Positions 18,872 through 27,917 of a DNA stretch of 64,000 bases are shown piece by piece; positions within the stretch are counted from its first letter, which is position 1; each line of letters opens with the position of its first letter. Both the position numbers and the translations under genes were made by a program. The notes under the pieces are model-generated. The model was not told the DNA's origin, did no database searches, and saw only the letters and a program-made list of their open reading frames with translations. The stretch is from DAOUAT01 sp964551735 (lineage in GTDB: Bacteria > Chloroflexota > Anaerolineae > CG2-30-64-16). Location: assembly GCA_964551735.1 (NCBI GenBank), contig CAZKEF010000003.1:1-64000 (forward strand), written 5' to 3'.

Positions 18872-21800
18872 ATGGCCCTGCCCTGGAGTTGTCCGTTGCA
18901 TCGAGCGCATTATCGTCTGGTACACCTGATCACGCTCCTATCGCTGTTGGTCACATTCAGCGGCTCGGAGCCGCTTGCGGGCGCGGCGCCGGACGCCCCC
19001 GTGACCGTGCCGTGGCCTGTGGTTTCGCTCAGTGTCAGCGTCAGCCCGAGCTCGGTCGCGGCCGGCGGGACCGTCACTTACAGCGATGCCCTCACCAACT
19101 CGGGCGATGAGGCGGGCACGGGCGTCGCACTGGCCCACACGTTGCCGGCCGGCTTCGCCTACCTCACCAACACGGCGCGTATCTACCGTGACGGCATCGA
19201 GATCAGTACCGCCAACCCGAGCATCTCCGGCCAAACCCTGACCTGGAGCAACCTCGCGCTGTCAGCGCGCCGCGGCGACTCCTTTTACGGCATCAACACC
19301 ATGGTGCAGGAAAGCTGTAACATCAACTACATCACCTGGCAGCTCGATCACACGCGCGAGTTGATGGGGTACCACGCCTTCGCCAAACAGCTTTTCTACG
19401 GCATCACCGTCGCCACCAGCGATCCGCAACCGTGCTGGGTGGATTACGTCAACGCGGCTTACGATCGCGGTCTGCACCCCGTCATCCGCCTGGCAGGCGT
19501 GCACAGCGGCACGTACTGGGAAAAGCCCCAGGCCAACTGGCCTGGCAACTACACCGATATCGCCCAGGCCTTCGCGCGCGTCGTGGCCAAGCTGCCTCGC
19601 CGCGGCAGCGAGAAGCTCTACATCCAGATCTGGAACGAGCCCAACCTGAACATCGAATGGGGCGGCGCGGCCAACGCCACCGAGTATGGGCAGTTCTTCG
19701 AACAAACCGCAGGCGCCATCCGCACTATGGTCGGCGGCGATTCGCGGATCGTGATCCTGAACGGCCCTCTTTCACCGGGCGGCAACATCGCACCGACCGC
19801 CTTCATGCGCACCATGTTCAACAACGTGCCCAACAGCCGTTGGGCGTTCGATATCTGGGCTGCGCACGCCTACCCGGGCAACTACCCGCCTGAGCTGAAC
19901 ATCCACCGCGGCCAGGCCGTGGCCAGCAACATGACCATTGACAGTTACGTGCCTGAGGTGCAGGTCCTGGAGGACTATGGCCGGCCTACGGTCCCCATCT
20001 TCCTGAGCGAAACAGGCTACGAGCTCTACAACCAGTACGACAAGCGGTATGCGGCGATCAACGAAACCAACCGTGCCGATTACATGAGCCGCGCCTACCA
20101 ATATTATTGGCGCGCATGGCCCGAGCTCTTGGGCGTAGCACCTTACGAGCTCTCCGATCCACAGGGCGCCTGGAGCACGTGGAACTGGGTTGAAGCAGAC
20201 AACAGTCGGCACGCTCAGTACAACAGCGTGCAGGCATTGGATAAGTCCTACCCCTACGCGTCCAGCCAGCTCACCATCAAGTTCCAGGCCCGCGCCGCCA
20301 GCACCGGCGGCACATACACCAGCAACGTCTCCGCCACCGGTGGCAACTTCAGCGTGCCGCCACAGTCGGGCGTGGCCGCGGTGATCGTCAGCCAGCCGAC
20401 CGTCACCCCCACGTGGACGCGCACCCCAACGGCCACTGGGACCGCGACACCAACGCCGACACGCACCCCAACAGCGACCGTGACGCCGACCGCCACACAA
20501 ACGGCGACCGCCAGCCCGACCGCTGAGCCGCCCACGGCCACCTGGACGCCCACGCCCACCGGCACGATCGAGCCGCCCACAGCCACACCGACCGCCACCG
20601 CCAGTCCGACCGCTGAGCCGCCCACGGCCACCTGGACGCCCACGCCCACCGGCACGATCGAGCCGCCCACAGCCACACCGACCGCCACCGCCAGTCCGAC
20701 CGCTGAGCCGCCCACGGCCACCTGGACGCCCACGCCCACCGGCACGATCGNNNNNNNNNNNNNNNNNNNNNNNNNNNNNNNNNNNNNNNNNNNNNNNNNN
20801 NNNNNNNNNNNNNNNNNNNNNNNNNNNNNNNNNNNNNNNNNNNNNNNNNNCAGCCCGACCGCTGAGCCGCCCACGGCCACCTGGACGCCCACGCCCACCG
20901 GCACGATCGAGCCGCCCACAGCCACACCGACCGCCACCGCCAGTCCGACCGCTGAGCCGCCCACGGCCACCTGGACGCCCACGCCCACCGGCACGGCTTC
21001 GGTGACTGCCACTAGCACCCGAACGCCCACGTTGACTGCCTCCGCGACCCTGACCCGGACGCCGACGGCCACCAGCACACGCACGCCGACACGCACCGCG
21101 ACTGCAACGCGCACCCCCACGCCCACGGTCACGCCGACCTGGACACCGGTCGCCCAACCGATCACCACGGTCTGGGTCGGGCAGCAGCCGCACGGTATCG
21201 CCGTGGACAGCTATAACGGCCTGGCATACGTAGCAAATCACCTGGTTGGCAACGTGAGCGTCATTAACGGGAGCACAGGCGCGGTCACGCGCGTAATCAG
21301 CATGGGCAGCGCCAGCGGCGGCAACGGTGCAGCCTATGACCCGGCCAGGGGCCTGCTGTACGTTGCAAACAAGTTCACCGGCGATGTCAGTCGCGTCGAA
21401 GTCGCCGATGGCGCCGAACCCATCGCGATCCCGGCCGGCTCGCAGCCTGATGGCGTCGCGCTGGATCCCAACACCGGCATCGTTTACGTGGCCGATTTCG
21501 GCAGCAACACCATCAGCATGATTGATGGCGCGTCTGGGACCTTATTCCGCCAGGTCCCCAGCGGCGGCGAGCCATCGTTCATCGCAGCCGACCCGAGCCG
21601 CGGTCGCTTCTATGTAACGCACCACCTGGACAGCACCGTGGGTATCTACAACCTGGCGACCGGCGAACGGCTTGCCACGCTGCCCACCGATGGCGGCCCC
21701 TACGGCATTGCGCTGGATCCCGACCGCGGCCGGCTGTACACCGCGAATCGCGACGGTCGCAGCGTCACCATCATAGATGTGACCACCGAAAACATCATCA

Positions 21801-23713
21801 AGCACATGCCGCTGAACTGCACCCCCTACCAGGTCGCGATCAACCCGGCTAGCGACCACTTGCTCGTGGTCTGCGCCGATGACCAGCAGCTGCATATCTA
21901 CGACCAGGAGACCACCCTCTGGCTGGCCTGGGTGCCGGTCGGCCGCGGCGCCGAGGAGGGGATCGCCGTAGATCCTGCCACCGGCCACATCTACGTCAGC
22001 AACGGTCAAGATGACACCGTCAGCATCCTGCAAGACAGCGGCCCCACCATCGTGCCCACCCCCTGGCCCACACTGACGCCCGCCGGCACGCCGACGGCGA
22101 CCCGCACGCCGACGGCGACGCTGACACCGTCGCGCACCCTCACGCCGACCGCGACATACACCATCACGCGGACACCGACCGTGACGCTGACGCCGACCCC
22201 CACGCGCACACCCACGCGCACAGCCACCGCCACCTTCACGGCGACCCCGACGCGCACGCGCACGCCGACCCCGACGCGCACGCCGACCCCCGTGGTGCCC
22301 GGCAAGCTCGACATGTACGAGCCGGATGACACGCCGGCACAGGCCAGCCTGCTCGTGCCCGGTGAGACCCCCGCACAACACACCTTGCACCTGCCCGGTG
22401 ACGTGGATTGGGCCCGCTTCGCAGCCCAGGCAGGCCATGGCTACCTGTTCGAGTCCGTCGCATTCGGTGGCGTCAGGACCACACTGCGGGTCTACGCCTC
22501 CGACGGCACAACACCGCTGACGCCGGCCGATGTGGCCAGCGGCGCGGGCCAGACCAGCACTGCCGCCGGCCTCCAGGATGAGCCACAAACCACCCGCCTC
22601 ATGTGGCGTGCGTCCAGCACCGGCCTGCACTACCTGCGCGTGGGCGAGGCCAACAACCAGGGCGGGGCCGGGGCCTACTACTTGCTGAAAGCGACCGCTT
22701 TCCCCTACGCCGTCCATCTGCCCCTGGTGCTATCGAGCGCCGGCAGCCCAACCGGCGCGGTCGCCGTGGCCGACGTAACCGGCCAGCCCGCGCCGCGTTG
22801 GACCCAGGCGCTGGCGGTGAACCCGGTTTCCGGCGAGCTGTACGTCGCCGGCGAAGGACGACTTGCGCGCATTGACCCCCTCAGCCGCCGCGTGTTGGCC
22901 CAGGTGACCATCGGAAACGACCCAGGCAGCATCGTTGTGGATCGAACCGGGCGCCGCGTTTACGTGGCCAGCCGCGAACAGGGCGCGCTCTTTGCCCTGG
23001 ACGCAGTCACGCTGGCGCCGCTGGCGGCCGCGACTGGCTTCGCCCTGCCCGGCGGCATGGCGCTGGTCGAGACGGGCGGCCCCGAGCGCCTGTTCATAGC
23101 CGACGCCCTGGGCGACGCGGTGCGCGTGCTGGCGGCCGACGGCCTGCGCCTGCTGGCCGAGATGCCGGTGGGGCCTGGCCCTTACGCCATGGCCGCGCTG
23201 CCGGACACGGGCCGCGTTTTCGTGGCGCTTAACGGCGCCGACGGCGTCGCCATGCTTGACGCGGCCACAGGGGCCATGTTGGGTATCACCCCGCTCGACG
23301 GCCTGGGCCACCCGCAAGGCCTGGTGGCTGATCCGGCACGCGGCCGCGTCTACGCCCTAAACATCCTTTCCGTGCGTTACCACGAGATCGCGGTGCTGGA
23401 TGGGGCCACCGGCGCGCGGGTGGAAACCATCCCAGCCACGCTGGCTCGTCCCCTGGCCGGCGCCGAGGCTTTGACGCTGGATGGCAGCGGCCGCTTGCTG
23501 GTGAGTGCGGCCGAGGGCCTGCTGGCCTACGATCTGGCGCAGCGCCGTTGGGTCGACGCGCCCCTGACCAGGCCGGCGCATCCCGCGCCGCTGTTTGGCC
23601 TGGCCCCCGACCCGGTGCGACAGATGATCTACATCGGGCGTCCAGAACGCCCTGAGCTTGCACCGGACGGACAGCCCTGGCAGGCGATTTCCGCAAGTGT
23701 TTTGACACCATGA
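18872..23713 (+). CDS. Giant exported multidomain protein: DUF11 + glycosidase-like insert, TP stalks, two propellers
   Basis: 1613 codons, including 34 unknown residues from an assembly gap. A signal peptide (about residues 1-39) is followed by a DUF11-type Ig-like domain (50-130) that is interrupted by a clan GH-A-like domain (about 135-450: YIQIWNEPNLNIEWGG with Glu256 as likely acid/base, IFLSETGYELY with Glu380 as likely nucleophile) and resumes at IKFQARAASTGGTYTSNVSA. A Thr/Pro stalk with 90-bp DNA repeats comes next, then a YVTN-type propeller (about 765-1055), a second Thr/Pro stalk, a PPC-like domain (DMYEPDDTPAQA, PGDVDWARF) ending in VHLPLVLSS, and a second propeller (about 1295-1610). 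It is likely a cell-surface or secreted carbohydrate-active or adhesive protein. The true length is uncertain because of the gap. Confidence 0.85.
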   Translation: MALPWSCPLHRAHYRLVHLITLLSLLVTFSGSEPLAGAAPDAPVTVPWPVVSLSVSVSPSSVAAGGTVTYSDALTNSGDEAGTGVALAHTLPAGFAYLTNTARIYRDGIEISTANPSISGQTLTWSNLALSARRGDSFYGINTMVQESCNINYITWQLDHTRELMGYHAFAKQLFYGITVATSDPQPCWVDYVNAAYDRGLHPVIRLAGVHSGTYWEKPQANWPGNYTDIAQAFARVVAKLPRRGSEKLYIQIWNEPNLNIEWGGAANATEYGQFFEQTAGAIRTMVGGDSRIVILNGPLSPGGNIAPTAFMRTMFNNVPNSRWAFDIWAAHAYPGNYPPELNIHRGQAVASNMTIDSYVPEVQVLEDYGRPTVPIFLSETGYELYNQYDKRYAAINETNRADYMSRAYQYYWRAWPELLGVAPYELSDPQGAWSTWNWVEADNSRHAQYNSVQALDKSYPYASSQLTIKFQARAASTGGTYTSNVSATGGNFSVPPQSGVAAVIVSQPTVTPTWTRTPTATGTATPTPTRTPTATVTPTATQTATASPTAEPPTATWTPTPTGTIEPPTATPTATASPTAEPPTATWTPTPTGTIEPPTATPTATASPTAEPPTATWTPTPTGTIXXXXXXXXXXXXXXXXXXXXXXXXXXXXXXXXXXSPTAEPPTATWTPTPTGTIEPPTATPTATASPTAEPPTATWTPTPTGTASVTATSTRTPTLTASATLTRTPTATSTRTPTRTATATRTPTPTVTPTWTPVAQPITTVWVGQQPHGIAVDSYNGLAYVANHLVGNVSVINGSTGAVTRVISMGSASGGNGAAYDPARGLLYVANKFTGDVSRVEVADGAEPIAIPAGSQPDGVALDPNTGIVYVADFGSNTISMIDGASGTLFRQVPSGGEPSFIAADPSRGRFYVTHHLDSTVGIYNLATGERLATLPTDGGPYGIALDPDRGRLYTANRDGRSVTIIDVTTENIIKHMPLNCTPYQVAINPASDHLLVVCADDQQLHIYDQETTLWLAWVPVGRGAEEGIAVDPATGHIYVSNGQDDTVSILQDSGPTIVPTPWPTLTPAGTPTATRTPTATLTPSRTLTPTATYTITRTPTVTLTPTPTRTPTRTATATFTATPTRTRTPTPTRTPTPVVPGKLDMYEPDDTPAQASLLVPGETPAQHTLHLPGDVDWARFAAQAGHGYLFESVAFGGVRTTLRVYASDGTTPLTPADVASGAGQTSTAAGLQDEPQTTRLMWRASSTGLHYLRVGEANNQGGAGAYYLLKATAFPYAVHLPLVLSSAGSPTGAVAVADVTGQPAPRWTQALAVNPVSGELYVAGEGRLARIDPLSRRVLAQVTIGNDPGSIVVDRTGRRVYVASREQGALFALDAVTLAPLAAATGFALPGGMALVETGGPERLFIADALGDAVRVLAADGLRLLAEMPVGPGPYAMAALPDTGRVFVALNGADGVAMLDAATGAMLGITPLDGLGHPQGLVADPARGRVYALNILSVRYHEIAVLDGATGARVETIPATLARPLAGAEALTLDGSGRLLVSAAEGLLAYDLAQRRWVDAPLTRPAHPAPLFGLAPDPVRQMIYIGRPERPELAPDGQPWQAISASVLTP
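20514..21000 (+). repeat. 90-bp tandem repeats coding for a Thr/Pro stalk
   Basis: Near-identical units with an exact 90-nt period (equivalent positions 20521, 20611, 20701 before the gap; 20860, 20950 after). Each codes for 30 residues of the type SPTAEPPTATWTPTPTGTIE. At least five units are visible; the run is broken by the N gap. Confidence 0.9.
20751..20850. other. Assembly gap (100 N)
   Basis: Exactly 100 N inside the tandem repeat, a standard placeholder for a scaffold gap of unknown size. The reading frame stays open across it, but the true number of repeat units cannot be known. Confidence 0.95.
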
Positions 23714-23731
23714 CGCCAGTCCTGTATAATT
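23703..23731 (+). promoter_or_regulatory. Consensus sigma-70 promoter of dnaG-rpoD
   Basis: TTGACA (23703-23708), 17-bp spacer, TATAAT (23726-23731): both boxes match the consensus exactly. It overlaps the end of the preceding gene. The ~70-nt leader contains an 8-bp GC hairpin (23748-23755/23760-23767, CGTC loop). Confidence 0.85.
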
Positions 23732-23800
23732 CCTCTTACTTCGGGATGGGCCGGCCGTCGCCGGCCCCGTAGAGCGCTGATTCGTTATGCCCGTCTGAAC

Positions 23801-25809
23801 ATGAGCGTTATTGACGAAATCAAGGAGCGCCTCGACATCGTCGACGTGATCTCCACGTACGTCCCGCTCAAAAAGGCGGGGCGAAGCTACAAGGGCCTTT
23901 GTCCGTTCCACAACGAGAAGACCCCGTCGTTTGTCGTATTCCCTGACACTCAAGGCTGGCACTGCTTCGGCGCTTGCGGCACGGGCGGCGATATCTTCTC
24001 GTTTGTGATGAAGCGCGAGAACCTGGACTTCGGCGAGGCGCTGGCGTTGCTGGCTGCCAAAGCCGGGGTCGAGCTGAAACCCCGGTCAGAAGCGGAGACT
24101 GGGGCCGACGCCCGGCTGGATCGCCTGCGGGCCATCATCAGCGACGCGGCCACCTACTTCCACTATTTGCTTATGCGCGCGGGTGAAGCCGGTATCGCCC
24201 GCGACTACCTGGCACGGCGGAGCTTGACCGAGGCCACGTGGGAGGCGTGGCAATTGGGCTACTCACTGGAGAGCTGGGATGCCTTACGCGACCGCTTGAT
24301 GGGCAAAGGTTACACGCTGGAAGAGGTGGAGGAAGCGGGACTGACCATCCGCCGCGACGATGGCTCCGGCTATTACGACCGGTTCCGGGGCCGCTTGATG
24401 ATCCCGATCCGCGACGGCCAGAGTCGCACCATCGGCTTCGGCGCCCGCATCTTACGCGAAGACCCGGCCCGGCCCGCGCCGAAGTACATCAACTCGCCCC
24501 AGTCGCCGCTCTTTGACAAAGGCAGCGTTTTGTTCGGCCTAGATATGGCTCGCAAGGCGCTGCGTGATGAAGACCTGGCCGTGCTCGTTGAAGGCTACAT
24601 GGACGTTATCGGCTCGCACCAGGTCGGCGTGTGTAATGTGGTGGCCGGCATGGGAACAGCGCTGACCGAGGGTCAGCTACGCCAGATCAAACGCTATACC
24701 AACAACATCACCCTCGCGCTCGACCCTGACATCGCGGGTGATCACGCTACCTTGCGTGGCCTGGAGGCGGCGCGGCAGTCACTGGAACGCGAGTGGGAGC
24801 CCGTATTCAGTCCCACTGGCCTGGTGCGCCAGGAAAGCCGGCTGAAGGCCCAGATCTGCATCGCTGCCCTGCCTGACGGTCTGGACCCGGACGAACTCGC
24901 GCTGCAAGATGTGGTGCGCTGGCGCCAGGTCATCGCCAGCGCCAAGCCGATTGTAGATTACTACCTGGCCCTTGTCAGTCGCGAAGAGGATCTGACCACA
25001 GCCCGCGGCAAGGCCAATGCAGTCGAACGCATGGCGCCCATCATTCGCGAAATCGCCAACCCGGTCGAGCGCCAGCATTACGTGCAGGCGTTGGCCCGCC
25101 TAGTGCAAAGCGACGAACGGCTGGTAGCCGGGGAGGTGACGACTCTCGGTCGCGCTGCTGACCGCGAAGCTGCAGCCAAAGCTGAAGCGATCGCCGCCCG
25201 CAGTAAGACGACAGCAGGCCGCCAAGAGGGGGGTCCTGCGGCCCGTCGAACGGCCATTACGCAGCCGAGATTTGGGTTGGAAGAGCATCTGCTGGGGTGG
25301 CTTTTTCTGCGTCCCGACCTGTTCCCCGCCCTTGACGCGGAGATGATCGGCCAACAGGCCCCGCCATTGGCGCCTGAAGACCTGGACAGTACGGAGAACC
25401 GAGCGCTCTTGGGCAGCTTGCTGGCGCTTGACCCGGCTGATGCGGACGCTACCGCGGCCGATCGGTTGGCCGCTCTTCCTGAAACGCTATGGGAGCGCGG
25501 CAAGACTATCCTGGCCGAGGTGCAATGCAAACCGATGCTGACGGATGAGAAACTGCTCAAGGACCTCGGTGATACCATCCTGCGCCTGCGCGAACGCAAC
25601 CTGAAGCGCCAGGTACAGCAAGTAGAATACCTGATCCGTGAGGGCCAGGCTGAGGGTGCCGTCGATGAAGCCCGCGCCCTCAGCGAACTGATGCTGTTCT
25701 ACACAGCTCAGAAACGACAACTCCAGAAGCTGCTAAACACGCGTTCCATGATCGGAGCGCTAAACCAGAAGAAATCGGCTGCTGGGATAGGTGAGAGGAT
25801 AAAAGATTA

Positions 25810-25810
<1 letters not shown>
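23801..25810 (+). CDS. dnaG: DNA primase
   Basis: 669 residues, making RNA primers at the replication fork. N-terminal zinc domain: Cys34-x2-His37 (LCPFH) and Cys55-x3-Cys59 (WHCFGACGTGG), where the last pair has one extra residue compared with the usual C-x2-C. Catalytic core with YYDRFRGRLMIPIRDGQSR; TOPRIM domain with VLVEGYMDVIGSHQVGVCNV (Glu) and LALDPDIAGDHAT (Asp-x-Asp-like metal site). The C-terminal ~200 residues resemble a helicase-interaction domain. No strong ribosome site precedes ATG 23801. The stop overlaps the rpoD start (TAATG), so the two are translationally coupled as in the common dnaG-rpoD arrangement. Confidence 0.97.
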
Positions 25811-27138
<1,328 letters not shown>

Positions 27139-27139
27139 T

Positions 27140-27168
27140 TTGACGTTAACGCCCTTTTTGACTATAAT
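27140..27168 (+). promoter_or_regulatory. Promoter of tRNA-Asn
   Basis: TTGACG (27140-27145), 17-bp spacer, TATAAT (27163-27168), placing the transcription start about 10 bases before the mature tRNA. Confidence 0.8.
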
Positions 27169-27184
27169 ACCAATCCGTAAGCAA

Positions 27185-27257
27185 TCCTCGATAGCTCAAT
27201 CGGCAGAGCAAGCGGCTGTTAACCGCAAGGTTGGAGGTTCGAGTCCTCCTCGAGGAG
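27185..27257 (+). tRNA. tRNA-Asn (anticodon GTT)
   Basis: 73 nt. Acceptor stem TCCTCGA/TCGAGGA is perfect, the D arm contains GCTC..GAGC, the anticodon stem-loop is AGCGG-CTGTTAA-CCGC with GTT, and the T arm is GGAGG-TTCGAGT-CCTCC. Discriminator base G; the CCA end is not encoded. A foreign-looking segment begins just downstream. Confidence 0.96.
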
Positions 27258-27366
27258 TTTTCCCGGTCTGTGATTAGCCGGGGATAAGGTTGTTAAGGTG
27301 CGGGTCGTGCATTTTGGCAATCGGAGCAGTGCGAGTCGGCGGCCTGGCGGGGCTGCCGATTTGCAT

Positions 27367-27576
27367 TTAAGGGGCCGGTCGCAGGTGCCGGCGCTTTTGG
27401 TCAAATGCTGCTACGGACTCGACAGTGACCATGATCGGGCTGTTGCGCGCTGTGGTCTTTTTGAATCCTTCAAGTTCCCCTTTTTGGTAGAGTACTCGAA
27501 CAGTTTCGGTGGTGACGCTGAGTCGGCGAGCAGCTTCCCTAATGTTGATGACGGCCGGTATTTCCACGCGTTCCAT
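27367..27576 (-). CDS. Excisionase/MerR-like small HTH protein
   Basis: 69 residues, ATG at 27576 with AAAGGAG at good distance. Residues 10-45 (INIREAARRLSVTTETVRVL and then YQKGELEGFKK) form a winged-helix motif of the excisionase/AlpA type, which binds DNA as a recombination directionality factor or a small regulator. Its place 110 bases from the 3' end of a tRNA gene fits an integrated element, but no integrase gene is present in this window. The opposite strand (27258-27366) shows only a short GC hairpin after the tRNA (27262-27282) and no gene. Confidence 0.75.
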   Translation of the reverse strand: MERVEIPAVINIREAARRLSVTTETVRVLYQKGELEGFKKTTARNSPIMVTVESVAAFDQKRRHLRPAP

Positions 27577-27605
27577 GCGCTCGCTCCTTTGCCAAGAATG
27601 ACAGA

Positions 27606-27634
27606 AGTATGGTTGATCGTAAAATGGTTGTCAA
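27606..27634 (-). promoter_or_regulatory. Promoter of the HTH gene
   Basis: On the minus strand, TTGACA (27634-27629), 17-bp spacer, CATACT (27611-27606). The transcription start would lie ~20-30 bases before the ATG. Confidence 0.6.
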
Positions 27635-27788
27635 ATGCGATTTGATGGGGTGGAAGGGGGGACGGAGAGGCGCGGCGAGGGGAACACAGGGCAATGGGCG
27701 AAGGGGGAGAAGTGTGTATGGTGAGACGCGCCTTGATTTGCGGCGGCGCGAGTATCCTGAGCAGCCCGGTCGAGATCGCATCTTTCGA

Positions 27789-27817
27789 TTGACAAGTTGA
27801 TTACAATTATGTATGCT
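27789..27817 (+). promoter_or_regulatory. Promoter of the 704-residue membrane protein
   Basis: TTGACA (27789-27794), 17-bp spacer, TATGCT (27812-27817). The leader is ~95 nt. Confidence 0.6.
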
Positions 27818-27917
27818 TATGTCAGTTGGTTTGCCTGGTCTCACTTAGGCACGTATCCTCCCGCCTGTCAGCATTTGAACATCCTCTCGCGCCAAGGGAA
27901 TAGCTTCGGAGGTGACT

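Larger units (their letters stand above)
27577..27917. other. Divergent intergenic region
   Basis: About 340 bases between the divergent HTH gene and the large membrane-protein gene. It holds one promoter for each. The middle (27650-27780) has short open frames in several phases, none with a ribosome site or recognisable product; I see no gene in it. Confidence 0.6.

Noticed and set aside
20514..21000. Regular 90-bp repeats as a possible CRISPR array
   Set aside because: Units are contiguous, in frame and without unique spacers; they encode a protein stalk. No cas genes are present.
19772..21241. Long antisense frames over the Thr/Pro stalk
   Set aside because: They result from the repeat composition on the opposite strand and span the N gap; low-complexity products only.
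27539..27844. Frames in both directions in the divergent promoter region
   Set aside because: No ribosome site, low-complexity products, and they overlap two convincing promoters.
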